Origin: Muraenolepis orangiensis
Lineage: Eukaryota > Chordata > Actinopteri > Gadiformes > Muraenolepididae
Length of the DNA: 64,000 nt
NCBI GenBank assembly: GCA_027704905.1
Contig: CM051006.1
Coordinates: 4,019,271-4,083,270 of the forward strand
Reading direction: 5' to 3'
Shown: positions 20,887-32,600 of the stretch, piece after piece
How positions within the stretch are numbered: the first letter of the stretch is position 1
Layout of the letters: each line of letters opens with the position of its first letter
The notes under the pieces: model-generated
Seen by the model: only the letters and a program-made list of their open reading frames with translations
The model's database searches: none
Told to the model about the DNA's origin: nothing
Position numbers and translations under genes: made by a program

Positions 20887-22025
20887 AAAATGAGACTATT
20901 TATATTTAATTTATATCAACCAATTCAAAAACGGATTGTTTTTCTGAATGACAGTAGTAACAGTAACTATTTGTTGAAGGATGAATGAGGTGAAACCGAA
21001 AATGAATAAACTAACCCTAACCCAACAATCAGGTTTTAGATTGTGGTTTAAGATAATGATCTGTTGGTTAAATAAGTATCCTTGACTAGTATGACTAGAG
21101 AAGACATAAGGGATTGAACTCTGCACCTTTATGCTGAGATCCAAGCACACTAGCCACTACTAGACAACCAAGTCAGCTCTCAGTCGGTATAGTATTTTAC
21201 ATAATAGATTTAGATCAGAAAGTACTTGTATTAAAGTAACTAATTACTTTTATGGAGAAGAGTAACTGACTTCTAAGAAGACATTGGGAATTGAACTTGT
21301 GAGTCTGATGGGAGTGGAACACACTATCCACTACACACTTCCACTACTCTTCCAATGCAAGTCCTAATTAATACCTAATTAATTAAGGATTCATTTCTAT
21401 TTTGGTTTCTCATTCACCGACAATAAGCGGTAATTTCTGTCTAAATTGGACTTGTTTTTAGCAAATATTTCTAAGTGCTTTCAATTAGCTGAAGAGATAA
21501 TATTATAAATGTTATGCTCAATGGGACTTGTTTTGATGTCCTTCACTCACATTATTTTGTCTTCTTTTGTGCCCATTTTCTTTGGACTTCATATTTCCAG
21601 CACGCTGCCTCCTTACAGAGCCCTGATGCCTGAATAAAGGATTCATTATTCCATTTGGGTTTTAGGTCATTATGCTCTTGTTTAAGCCAAGATGTGACCC
21701 CTTTTAGTAAGACTTTACTCTTCTACACTTTGACTTCACATAATAGCATAGCGTCCCCATAATTGAACTGCTATAAAGAGTTTTTAATTGCCATCCATAT
21801 TGATTTGAGGAAAATGTTGTCTTTGGTATAATGTACAAACAGACACAAGAAGATTGTCATATTTTGTAATATTCAGTACAAATCATAATACTGTAAAATA
21901 AACAAGATACCATACACATCTATGGCAGAACATTAACTGCAAGACATTTATTTTTTCCACATCTGTGGTTCATTGTTAATCAAGGCCCACAGGTCCAAAC
22001 AGCCACCACCACACACACTTGAGGA
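20887..22025. repeat. Duplicated block, copy A (no LINE insertion)
   Basis: Matches 23,155-23,889 and then 27,122-27,487 with few differences, without LINE A. It includes two tRNA-like stretches near 21,105-21,180 and 21,280-21,345 (complement strand). Ends at the scaffold gap within a sequence that continues at 27,487. No gene recognised. Confidence 0.9.
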
Positions 22026-23025
22026 NNNNNNNNNNNNNNNNNNNNNNNNNNNNNNNNNNNNNNNNNNNNNNNNNNNNNNNNNNNNNNNNNNNNNNNNNNN
22101 NNNNNNNNNNNNNNNNNNNNNNNNNNNNNNNNNNNNNNNNNNNNNNNNNNNNNNNNNNNNNNNNNNNNNNNNNNNNNNNNNNNNNNNNNNNNNNNNNNNN
22201 NNNNNNNNNNNNNNNNNNNNNNNNNNNNNNNNNNNNNNNNNNNNNNNNNNNNNNNNNNNNNNNNNNNNNNNNNNNNNNNNNNNNNNNNNNNNNNNNNNNN
22301 NNNNNNNNNNNNNNNNNNNNNNNNNNNNNNNNNNNNNNNNNNNNNNNNNNNNNNNNNNNNNNNNNNNNNNNNNNNNNNNNNNNNNNNNNNNNNNNNNNNN
22401 NNNNNNNNNNNNNNNNNNNNNNNNNNNNNNNNNNNNNNNNNNNNNNNNNNNNNNNNNNNNNNNNNNNNNNNNNNNNNNNNNNNNNNNNNNNNNNNNNNNN
22501 NNNNNNNNNNNNNNNNNNNNNNNNNNNNNNNNNNNNNNNNNNNNNNNNNNNNNNNNNNNNNNNNNNNNNNNNNNNNNNNNNNNNNNNNNNNNNNNNNNNN
22601 NNNNNNNNNNNNNNNNNNNNNNNNNNNNNNNNNNNNNNNNNNNNNNNNNNNNNNNNNNNNNNNNNNNNNNNNNNNNNNNNNNNNNNNNNNNNNNNNNNNN
22701 NNNNNNNNNNNNNNNNNNNNNNNNNNNNNNNNNNNNNNNNNNNNNNNNNNNNNNNNNNNNNNNNNNNNNNNNNNNNNNNNNNNNNNNNNNNNNNNNNNNN
22801 NNNNNNNNNNNNNNNNNNNNNNNNNNNNNNNNNNNNNNNNNNNNNNNNNNNNNNNNNNNNNNNNNNNNNNNNNNNNNNNNNNNNNNNNNNNNNNNNNNNN
22901 NNNNNNNNNNNNNNNNNNNNNNNNNNNNNNNNNNNNNNNNNNNNNNNNNNNNNNNNNNNNNNNNNNNNNNNNNNNNNNNNNNNNNNNNNNNNNNNNNNNN
23001 NNNNNNNNNNNNNNNNNNNNNNNNN
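22026..23025. other. Assembly gap, exactly 1000 N
   Basis: A fixed-length run of N marking a scaffold join of unknown true size. Reading frames that span it are meaningless. Confidence 1.
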
Positions 23026-23154
23026 TTCTGCTTGTATGGGAGTGAGTGTATGTGTGTGTGGTGTGCACACTATTCACACATCATAGTTTATAGTGTCATG
23101 TATTTGTAAACAAAAAAATATTATATTATCTTATCTTAATGTTTGTTTGTTAAT

Positions 23155-23889
23155 AAAAAATGAGACTATTTATATTTAATTTATATCAACCAATTCAAAA
23201 ACGGATTGTTTTTCTGAATGACAGTAGTAACAGTAACTATTTGTTGAAGGATGAATGAGGTGAAACCAAAAATGAATAAACTAACCCTAACCCAACAATC
23301 AGGTTTTAGATTGTGGTTTAAGATAATGATCTGTTGGTTAAATAAGTATCCTTGACTAGTATGACTAGAGAAGACATAAGGGATTGAACTCTGCACCTTT
23401 ATGCTGAGATCCAAGCACACTAGCCACTACTAGACAACCAAGTCAGCTCTCGGTCAGTATAGAATTTTAAATAATAGATTTAGATCAGAAAGTACTTGTA
23501 TTAAAGTAACTAATTACTTTTATGGAGAAGAGTAACTGACTTCTACGAAGACATTGGGAATTGAACTTGTGAGTCTGATGGGAGTGGAACACACTATCCA
23601 CTACACACTTCCACTACTCTTCCAATGCAAGTCCTAATTAATACCTAATTAATTAAGGATTAATTTCTATTTTGGTTTCTCATTCACCGACAATAAGCGC
23701 TCATTTCTGTCTAAATTGGACTTGTTTTGACCTGTAGCAAATATTTCTAAGGTCTTTCAATTAGCTGAAGAGATAATATTATAAATGTTATGCTCAATGG
23801 GACTTGTTTTGATGTCCTTCACTCACATTATTTTGTCTTATTTTGTGCCCATTTTCTTTGGACTTCATATTTCCAGCACGCTGCCTCCT
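23155..23889. repeat. Duplicated block, copy B (left of LINE A)
   Basis: Nearly identical to 20,887-21,622. The homology stops at GCTGCCTCCT, where LINE A begins, and resumes after it at GTCATTATGC (about 27,122). Confidence 0.9.
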
Positions 23890-26835
23890 ATGGCGCCGTA
23901 CGAGATGGCTGCCGTGTCGCGAGCTCCCGCACGACGACGCAGTTTTTTGTTATTTATTATTTTTATTGCAACTTTTTTAGTTCAGGATGTTAGCAGCAAG
24001 TTCACTTATAACTTCTGCACACTTTGGGAGATCAGATCGACAGTCGCTCGCCGCCTACCGGAGTTTTTTCACTCTTTCGACTCGGACGTCCCGCCCGAAG
24101 TCACAGCTGGATTATCTCCGTCCATTTTGGGCACGATTACGCGCAAGCGTCGCCGGAGGAAGCGAGGGAAGCGAGCCGGCGTGCTAGTCAGGCTGAGATG
24201 TCGATCCGATCGCCCCCCACTACCCACCATTCTACTGGCTAATGTACAGTCTCTGGACAATAAGTTAAGCGAACTACAGGCTCGTATTCAATTCCACCGG
24301 GAAACTAGGGACAATTGCATTATCTGCCTTACGGAGACATGGATGTCGGAGGGGGTTACCGACGCAGCTATCGAGCCGACGGGATTTTCCGTACACCGGG
24401 CGGACAGAACAAAGGCTCTCTCCGGTAAAGATCGCGGAGGGGGGGTATGTCTCATGATAAACAGATCTTGGTGCAACCAAAGTCATGTACATCCCCTCAA
24501 GTCTTTCTGTTCCCCGGACCTGGAGTACCTGATGCTTATGTGCCGTCCATACTGGCTACCTCGGGAGTTTACAGCGGTAACCGTGACCGCTGTTTACATT
24601 CCCCCACAAGCCAACACGGACACAGCGCTGAAGGAACTGTACGGGGCTATCAGCGAACAGGAGTCGGCCCACCCCGAGGCTGCTCTCATCGTAGCGGGGG
24701 ACTTCAACAAGGCGAACCTGAAGAAGGTTCTCCCGAAGTTCTACCAACACATAAAGAGCAACACACGGGGCGAGCGGATCCTCGACCACTGCTACACTCC
24801 CTTCCGTGATGGCTACAAGGCCCTCCTCCGCCCACCGTTCGGCAAATCAGATCACCGCTCTATCCAGCTACTCCCCGCCTATAGGCAGAGACTGAAGCAG
24901 CAACCGATCGCTGTGAGGGAGGTCCAATGCTGGTCGGACCAATCAGATTCTACGCTGCAGGATTGTTTTGATCACGCTGACTGGCACATGTTCCGCGTTG
25001 CCTCGGACAATAACATCAACGAGTACGCGTCGTCGGTCACCGGGTTCATCAAGAAGTGCATAGATGACGTTGTTCCGACCAAGTCGGTTCTTATATATCC
25101 CAACCAGAAACCGTGGATTAACGGCGATGTTCGCGCTGCCCTACATGCGCGTAACGCCGCCTTTGGTTCCGGGAATACGGAGGAATATACGAGAGCCCGT
25201 TACGACCTCCGTAAGACCATCGTCACTGCCAAGCGGGAGTATAAGGACAGAGTGGAAGATAAATTCAAGAAACACGATGCGAGGGGTATGTGGCAGGGGC
25301 TGCAGAATATAACGAACTTCAGAGGGAGAACCAGTTGTGTAGAGAACTCCTCTACCTCCCTCCCAGGAGAGCTAAATACATTTTTTGCTCGGTTCGACGT
25401 AAACGGCAGCCCGCCGAAGCCAGCACCGACTGGGGAGACCAGCCAGCTGCGCATCTCGGAGGCGGATGTGCGCCGCACCTTTAAGCGGCTGAACATCCGT
25501 AAGGCGGCAGGCCCCGACGACATCCCGGGCCGCGTCCTCAGAGCATGCGCAGACCAGTTGGCAGGAGTCTTTGCAGACATCTTCAACCTCTCCCTGTCCC
25601 AGGCTGTTGTCCCCGCGGTCTTCAAGATATCCACCATCGTGCCTGTCCCTAAACAAACCAAGGTAACATGCCTGAATGACTACAGACCTGTGGCCCTCAC
25701 CTCGATCGTTAGCAAATGCTTCGAGAGGTTGGTCAAGGACTTTATTTGCTCCGTGTTACCTACCACGCTGGACCCATGGCAATTTGCATATCGTCAAAAT
25801 AGATCCACGGACGACGCAATTGCCATGGCCCTCCACACTGCCCTTTCCCACTTGGAGGGGAAGAACTGTTATGTGCGAATGCTGTTTGTGGACTACAGCT
25901 CAGCATTCAACACAATAGTTCCTGCCAAGCTCGACACCAAGCTGAGAGGTCTAGGCGTACCCCCATCCATGTGCAGCTGGATACTGAACCTCCTGTCGGA
26001 CCGCCGCCAGGTGGTGAGGATGGGCAGCACCACATCAGAGCCACTGACCCTCAACACGGGAGCCCCCCAGGGATGCGTGCTGAGCCCTCTCCTCTACTCC
26101 CTCTACACCCACGACTGCATGGCTATGCACAGCTCCAACGTCATCGTCAAGTTTGCTGACGACACGACAGTGATGGGCCTGATCGCCGGCGACGACGAGA
26201 CAGCCTACAGGGAGGAGGTCGGATCGCTGGAGCAGTGGTGCCAGGAGAACAGCCTCGCCCTCAACGTCAAGAAGACCAAGGAGCTGATCGTGGACTTCAG
26301 GAGGCAGAGGGGAGAGCACAGCCCTATCTCCATCGACGGCGTTGCAGTAGAGAGGGTCAGCAGCTTCAAGTTCCTCGGCGTGCACATCTCCGAGGACCTC
26401 ACATGGTCCACGCACACCACACACGTGGTGAAAAAGGCCCAACAACGCCTGTATTTTCTCAGGCGTCTGAAGAAATTCAGCATGGGCCCCCGCATCCTGA
26501 GAACATTCTACAACGGCACCATCGAGAGTGTTCTGACAGGGTGTATCACCGCCTGGTACGGGAACTGCACGGCACTCGAGCGCAGAGCGCTTCAAAGGGT
26601 GGTGCGGACGGCCCAGTATATCGTTGGAGGTGAGCTCCCCTCCCTCCTGGACATTTACAACCAGCGGTGCGTGGCCAAGGCCAAAAGAATTATAAAAGAC
26701 ATTGCCCACCCCAGCCACGAACTTTACTCACTATTACCGTCAGGCAGGCGATACCGCAGTATCAAGTGTCGTACAAATAGGCTTAGAGATAGCTTCCACA
26801 GTCAGGCCATCAGGCTGCTGAACAAGGGCGTATAA
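23890..26835 (+). CDS. LINE 'A' endonuclease-reverse transcriptase, intact ORF
   Basis: A single uninterrupted 981-residue frame, taking the Met at 23,890 (MAPYEMAAVSRAPARR) because upstream codons lie in duplicated flank rather than in the element. A basic KRRRRKRGKR stretch is near residue 95-105. The apurinic-like endonuclease shows LLANVQSLDNKL (about 115), TETW with Glu149, AGDFN (269-273) and SDH (320-322). RT shows KAAGPDDIPGR, YRPVALTSIVSKCFERLV, FVDYSSAFN with Asp668, [20 protein letters not shown] and FADD with Asp757-758. The C-terminus has LLPSGRRYR and IRLLN. All catalytic residues expected of this group are present, so it could be active. The clade looks like the CR1/L2/Rex1 part of the Jockey superfamily, by motif only. 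The proteins nick target DNA and reverse-transcribe the element RNA. Confidence 0.92.
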   Translation: MAPYEMAAVSRAPARRRSFLLFIIFIATFLVQDVSSKFTYNFCTLWEIRSTVARRLPEFFHSFDSDVPPEVTAGLSPSILGTITRKRRRRKRGKRAGVLVRLRCRSDRPPLPTILLANVQSLDNKLSELQARIQFHRETRDNCIICLTETWMSEGVTDAAIEPTGFSVHRADRTKALSGKDRGGGVCLMINRSWCNQSHVHPLKSFCSPDLEYLMLMCRPYWLPREFTAVTVTAVYIPPQANTDTALKELYGAISEQESAHPEAALIVAGDFNKANLKKVLPKFYQHIKSNTRGERILDHCYTPFRDGYKALLRPPFGKSDHRSIQLLPAYRQRLKQQPIAVREVQCWSDQSDSTLQDCFDHADWHMFRVASDNNINEYASSVTGFIKKCIDDVVPTKSVLIYPNQKPWINGDVRAALHARNAAFGSGNTEEYTRARYDLRKTIVTAKREYKDRVEDKFKKHDARGMWQGLQNITNFRGRTSCVENSSTSLPGELNTFFARFDVNGSPPKPAPTGETSQLRISEADVRRTFKRLNIRKAAGPDDIPGRVLRACADQLAGVFADIFNLSLSQAVVPAVFKISTIVPVPKQTKVTCLNDYRPVALTSIVSKCFERLVKDFICSVLPTTLDPWQFAYRQNRSTDDAIAMALHTALSHLEGKNCYVRMLFVDYSSAFNTIVPAKLDTKLRGLGVPPSMCSWILNLLSDRRQVVRMGSTTSEPLTLNTGAPQGCVLSPLLYSLYTHDCMAMHSSNVIVKFADDTTVMGLIAGDDETAYREEVGSLEQWCQENSLALNVKKTKELIVDFRRQRGEHSPISIDGVAVERVSSFKFLGVHISEDLTWSTHTTHVVKKAQQRLYFLRRLKKFSMGPRILRTFYNGTIESVLTGCITAWYGNCTALERRALQRVVRTAQYIVGGELPSLLDIYNQRCVAKAKRIIKDIAHPSHELYSLLPSGRRYRSIKCRTNRLRDSFHSQAIRLLNKGV

Positions 26836-27121
26836 CATATAACAATGTATATTTTATTACATTGATTTATATATATATATTGCTCTTTTCTGTGCTGATT
26901 TTTGCATTTTATAAATTGCATTTTTTATTTTATTTTATATTCCTTATTCTATTTTTTATTCTATTTTTTATTCTATTTTTATCTATTTTTATCTATTTTT
27001 ATTTTATCTTATTCTATAACTGCTGTCTGTCGTCGGGTATTGCACACAAGAATTTCACATCACTGCTTTATACTAAACTGTAAACTGTGAAGTGACAATA
27101 AACTTGACTTGACTTGACTTG
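26836..27121 (+). mobile_element. LINE A 3' UTR and TTGACT tail
   Basis: An AT-rich 3' UTR ending in CAATAAACTTGACTTGACTTG, a short tandem tail. Flanking sequence resumes at about 27,122. With the CDS this defines an element of about 3.2 kb with essentially no 5' UTR. Confidence 0.85.
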
Positions 27122-27487
27122 AGGTCATTATGCTCTTGTTTAAGCCAAGATGTGACCCCTTTTAGTAAGACTTTACTCGTCTACACTTTGACTTCACATA
27201 ATAGCATAGCGTCCCCGTAATTGAACTGCTTTAAAGAGTTTTTAATTGCCATCCATATCGAAAATGTTGTCTTTGGTATAATGTACAAACAGACACAAGA
27301 AGATTGTCATATTTGTATTATTCAGTACAAATCATAATACTGTAAAATATATAAGAATAAAAAATAATAAAAAGATACCATCTACACATCTCCGGCAGAA
27401 CATTACCACAACGTTTTTTTCCCCACATCTGTGGTTCATTGTTAATCAAGGCCCACAGGTCCAAACAGCCACCACACACACACTTGA
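27122..27487. repeat. Duplicated block, copy B (right of LINE A)
   Basis: Matches copy A from 21,667 to the gap edge at 22,025 with small indels. Confidence 0.85.
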
Positions 27488-27803
27488 GGAAGAACTCTAG
27501 CATGTACCATCTGCTCTTTTCACAATGATTCAACCATGCAATAAACCAGATTCCTCATCACCCTGTGTCCTGGTCCTGGTCGGCGAGGTCCCTGTTCAGG
27601 TGCCAGTGGAGCAGACCACGCCAATGGCTGCTTAAGGGCTCCTCCCAAAGACAAGGCCACAGGGTGATGAGGAATCTGCTTTATTACAAGAGTTTAAATC
27701 ATTGTGATCAGAGCAGATGGTGCATGCTAGAGCTCTCCTCTAGTGTGTGCGGTGGTGGCTGTTTTAACCTGTGGGCCTTGATTAACAATGACCCACAGGT
27801 GTG
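27440..27803. repeat. Inverted repeat, ~145-bp arms
   Basis: About 27,422-27,568 and 27,657-27,803 are imperfect reverse complements around a spacer of about 90 bp. Both arms include the complement pair CACAGGGTGATGAGGAATC and GATTCCTCATCACCCTGTG. A fold-back or MITE-like structure. The contig before gap 1 ends inside the equivalent left arm. Confidence 0.8.
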
Positions 27804-27869
27804 AAGCCTCACAAGACAATCAGTCTAACTCAGGCCAGGTGAGGCTGCTTAAACCAGCCACCACCATCT

Positions 27870-27945
27870 ATACAATAATAATAATAATAAGAATAATAAG
27901 AATAATAAGAATAATAAGAATAATAAGAATAATAAGAATAATCAC
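27870..27945. repeat. (AATAATAAG)n tract
   Basis: A trinucleotide AAT run followed by nine-base AATAATAAG repeats. A similar tract is at 46,753-46,808. Confidence 0.85.
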
Positions 27946-27974
27946 ATTTAAAAAATATATGTTTTCAACCTGTC

Positions 27975-28675
27975 CCTATGGCCCTTTACTAATCCACCTA
28001 GCCCTTTACTAATCCCTCTAACCCTTTACTAATCACTCTAACCATTTACTAATCCCTTTAGCCCTTTACTAATCCCTCTAGCACTTTACTTGTCACTATA
28101 GCCCTTAACTTATCCCTCTAGCCCTTTACTCATCCCTCTAGCCCTTTACTTATCACTATAGCCCTTTACTTATCCCCCTAGCCCTTTACTAATCCCTCTA
28201 GCCCTTTACTTATCCCCCTAGCCCTTTACTAATCCCTCTAGCCCTTTACTTATCACTATAGCCCTTAACTTATCCCTCTAGCCCTTTACTAATCCCTCTA
28301 GCCCTTTACTCATCCCTTTAACCCTTTACTCATCCCTCTAGCCCTTTACTAATAACAATAGCCCTTTACTAATCCCTCTAACCCTTTACTTATCCCCCTA
28401 GCCCTTTACTAATCCCTCTAGCCCTTTACTTATCCCCCTAGCCCTTTACTAATCCCTCTAGCCCTTTACTTATCACTATAGCCCTTAACTTATCCCTCTA
28501 GCCCTTTACTAATCCCTCTAGCCCTTTACTCATCCCTTTAACCCTTTACTCATCCCTCTAGCCCTTTACTAATAACAATAGCCCTTTACTAATCCCTCTA
28601 ACCCTTTACTAATCCCTCTAACCCTTTACTAATCCCTCTAACCCTTTACTTATTCCTATAGCCCTTTACTCATCC
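27975..28675. repeat. 20-bp minisatellite, ~35 units
   Basis: Tandem 20-mers of the type GCCCTTTACTAATCCCTCTA, with variants that recur at 220-base (11-unit) spacing. It abuts the stop codon of the Siglec-like terminal exon. Confidence 0.95.
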
Positions 28676-29617
28676 CTCATCCTCTAAAGAGGGAGTGTTA
28701 GGGACCAAGGGGCTGAGATCTCCATCTTGAGGTGGCTCTGGCTTCTTCTTCCAGTATATCGTTGTGTACAACACATCACAGTCCTCCACCTGCATGTCTG
28801 GTGCTGGGTCTGTCGCTCGCTCCTCAGCTCTGCAGGCTGTATCATGGTGCGTCCAGACCGAACCTGTTCCCGGAACAGCCTCCTCTCTCGGTCCAACAGC
28901 CTTCTCTCCCGGTCCAACAGCCTCCTCTCCTGGTCCAACAGCCTCCTCTCCCGGTCCAACAGCCTCCTCTCTTAGTCCAACAGCCTCCTCTCTTAGTCCA
29001 ACAGCCTCCTCTCTTGGTCCAACAGCCTCCTCTCTTGGTCCAACAGCCTCCTCTCCCGGTCCAACAGCCTCCTCTCTCGGTCCAACAGCCTCCTCTCTTG
29101 GTCCAACAGCCTCCTCTCTCGGTCCAACAGCGCCCTCTCTTGGTCCAACAGTGTTCATCAGCACCCCAGTGTTAATGTAGATGTCCTCCTTACTTGTGTT
29201 GAAAACCTGAGATATGAATGTATATAATAAATATATATATTAGGGCTGTAAAAGTTAACACGTTAACGCATGTGATTAATCTCGAGACTTTAACTCAAAT
29301 GAATCATATTATCGGTTTAGACGGCTCCTCCCTCAGTATTATCAGCACTCATGCGCACCTTGTAATGATCTGAGAGGCAGGCAGTAGGCCCGTTAGATTA
29401 GATTAGATTAGATTAGATTAGATTAGATTAGATTCAAATTGATTGTCATTGCCCAGCAAGTACAGTACAGTGAAAATCATTTAGCATCTAACCAGAGTGT
29501 AATTGTTGCAGTAAAGTGCATGGCAAAATATAATTTACAGTTTACAGTTGCTAAAAGTCTATGTATGAAGACAGTATAAGATTACTCATAGAGTATGTGT
29601 GGGATATGAGCATAATA

Positions 29618-29678
<61 letters not shown>

Positions 29679-32600
29679 CAGGTAAGTAAGTATAAGTATT
29701 TAACAGGTAGTGATTAGGGGTATGCAATTATGAAAAGCAGGATAATTATATATAAATGTATAAACAGCAGGTAGTGATCAGGGATATGCAGTTCTATCAA
29801 CAGTTGAAGATTTAAAATATATATATATATATATATGGCAGGTACAGTTAAAATGTGTACACATTAACAGGTATCTTATCAATAAATATGTAAACTATAG
29901 GTAGAGGTAGGTAGTTGTGATACAGTGCAAGGCAGTCGAAGGCATTGATGGTGATTTATAATTATAGGATATGGGGGGGGGCGGCAGCAGGGGAGGGGGG
30001 GGGCTGTCATCGTGGTCCAGAGTTCAGAGAGATGACAGCTGAGGGGAAGAAGCTGTTCCTAAGCCTGCTTGACTTGGAACAAAGGTTTCTATAGCGCCTC
30101 CCGGAGGGGAGGAGGGCAAACAGTCCATGGTTGGGGTGAGAGGGGTCTTTCACTAAACTTCCGTTAAACTTCCGTTAAACTACCAGGATGACTGAGGAGA
30201 CTCACCAAAGAGTGCTGGGCGGAACATTGCACTTTAAAAATCTTCCAGCGAGTGGGAAATAACGGACAAAGTGACCACTATAGGGACTGATAGCGCTCGC
30301 AATATGATTGTGGCAGCAAAAAAACTTCCCTTTGAGCATATGCCCTGCATATGCCCTGCCCCACATTATACAGAGGGCCGTTGCTGTCTCCCTCCTGACT
30401 GTGGATTTGATGGGGCTTTAGCAAAGTGCCGTAAAATAGTTGGACATTTCAAACACAGTCCTGCAAACACAGCGGAACTGAAAGTCCAGCAAGCCTCTCA
30501 AGGGCAAAAGAATAGTGGTGTGTCATTTGTGAACAAACAAGTCTTAATGAACAAGTCTTTTCAGTGAACGAGAACGACTCGTTCATTCCCTTCGTTGGCT
30601 TTTTTGAATTATTAGTTTTGCAGAAGACTTATTAAAGTGCCTCGTGGGCAGGATCGCTCCGCGGCGGAGTGATTCGACTGTGAGTGGACTCGGAGCACTA
30701 GGGAGGGCTGTAGCCCAAAAGAGTGAAATTAGGCATTCTTATTGGTCGAGCTAGGCATCTGAGTCATCGAGGAGGCGGGATGACCGCTCTGAATCCACCA
30801 CTCTCGTTCGGCATCCCTTTAGGTGAACCAATCAACGAGACTCTTTCATTGAATGACCAACAAGAGACTCGTTCATTGAACGACTCGTTCAGTGAACGAG
30901 TCGTTCACTCGTCCAATGAACGACTCCAATGAACTCGTCCAATGAACGAATCTCTTGTCGAGTCGTTCATTGAACGAGTCGTTCAACGAACGAGTCGATA
31001 AGAGACTCGTTTATTGAACGAGTCGACAAGAGACTCGTTCAACGAACGAGTCGACAAGAGACTCGTTCAATGAACATGTCGACAAGATACTCGTTCATTG
31101 GAGACTCGTTCAATGAACGACTCGACAAGAGACTCATTCATTGGAGACTCGTTCATTGGAGACTTGTTCATTGAACGAGTCTTTTGTCGACTCGTTCATT
31201 GAACGAGTCTTTTGTCGACTCGTTCATTGAATGAGTCTCTTGTCGACTCGTTCATTGAACGAGTCTCTTGTCGACTCGTTCATTGAACGAGTCTCTTGTC
31301 GACTCGTTCATTGAACGAGTCTCTTGTCGACTCGTTCATTGAACGAGTCTCTTGTCGACTCGTTCATTGAACGAGTCTCTTGTCGACTCGTTCATTGAAC
31401 GAGTCTCTTGTCGACTCGTTCATTGAACGAGTCTCTTGTCGATTCGTTCATTGAACGAGTCTCTTGTCGACTCGTTCATTGAACGAGTCTCTTGTCGACT
31501 CTCTTGATGACTCGACAAGAGATTCGTTCATTGGACGACTCGTTCGTTGAACGACTCGTTCAACGAACAAATCTCTTGTCGAGTCGTTCATTGAACGACT
31601 CGTTCAACGAACAAATCTCTTGTCGAGTCGTTCATTGAACGAGTCGTTCAACGAACGAGTCGACAAGAGACTCGTTTATTGAACGAGTCGACAAGAGACT
31701 CGTTCAACGAACAAGTCGACAAGAGACTCGTTCATTGGAGACTCGTTCAATGAACGAGTCGTTCAACGAACGAGTCGTTCAATGAACGAGTCTCTTGTCG
31801 ACTCGTTCGTTCTCCCAGTTCTTTCAAGCAGCGAAGCAGCGTTCGTTGAATGAACTGTATCTTATATCAGCAGTTTTTATATATCATTTATTAATAATAA
31901 ATATATTATTATATTATATATATTAGATTAGATTCAAATGTGTTGTCATTGCAAAGCACAAGTAAAGTATAGCGAAAATAAGCTGCCATCTAACCAGAGA
32001 GCAAATGTTACTGTAAAGTGCATGGGAATATACAATGTACAGTGGTTAAATAAGATGTAAAGACAGTCTAATATTGGTATAGAAACGGTATAAAATAACT
32101 TTTAGAGTATGTATAAGAATAAGAATTATAGGTGTATATATATACACAGGTAAAATACAAGTATTCAACAGGTAGTGATCATAGGTATTCAATTGTAACC
32201 CAGGTTATCTGACGTTACGGAGGTTCCCTGAACGCCTCACTGACTTGGTATATAACCGTTGTTGACACGCTCTGAGTGTTTCCAAGTGCAGCGAACAAGC
32301 AAGTTCAAATTTAAGTTGAGATATATTTACATTTAGAGATTGTAGAACAAGGCGAGCACAGGTCTCTGGAAGAACAGCTGATAATCTAATTATTGTTGGA
32401 GAAACGTGGACGCCGGTTCCTTCAATATTAGGGATTGACCTGGTAAGTCCGCAATTTAGTTAGCAGCTGAAAGGTTTTAACGCTTAACCAGTTAAAATGT
32501 GTTCTATTGTGTTTGAATTGTGTTGAATGAGTGTATTAAATGTTATATGTTTAAAAAACCAGTCAGGATGTGAATGTCTTTGAAAGAATGTAGCATATAA

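Noticed and set aside
21973..23109. Long open frames on both strands across the first N run
   Set aside because: They consist of unknown bases with a few flanking codons; the length is produced by the gap. The same applies to 56,541-57,906.
26035..26718. 227-residue minus-strand frame opposite LINE A
   Set aside because: Antisense shadow of the RT gene; no family motifs. Similar shadows lie opposite L2 and LINE B.
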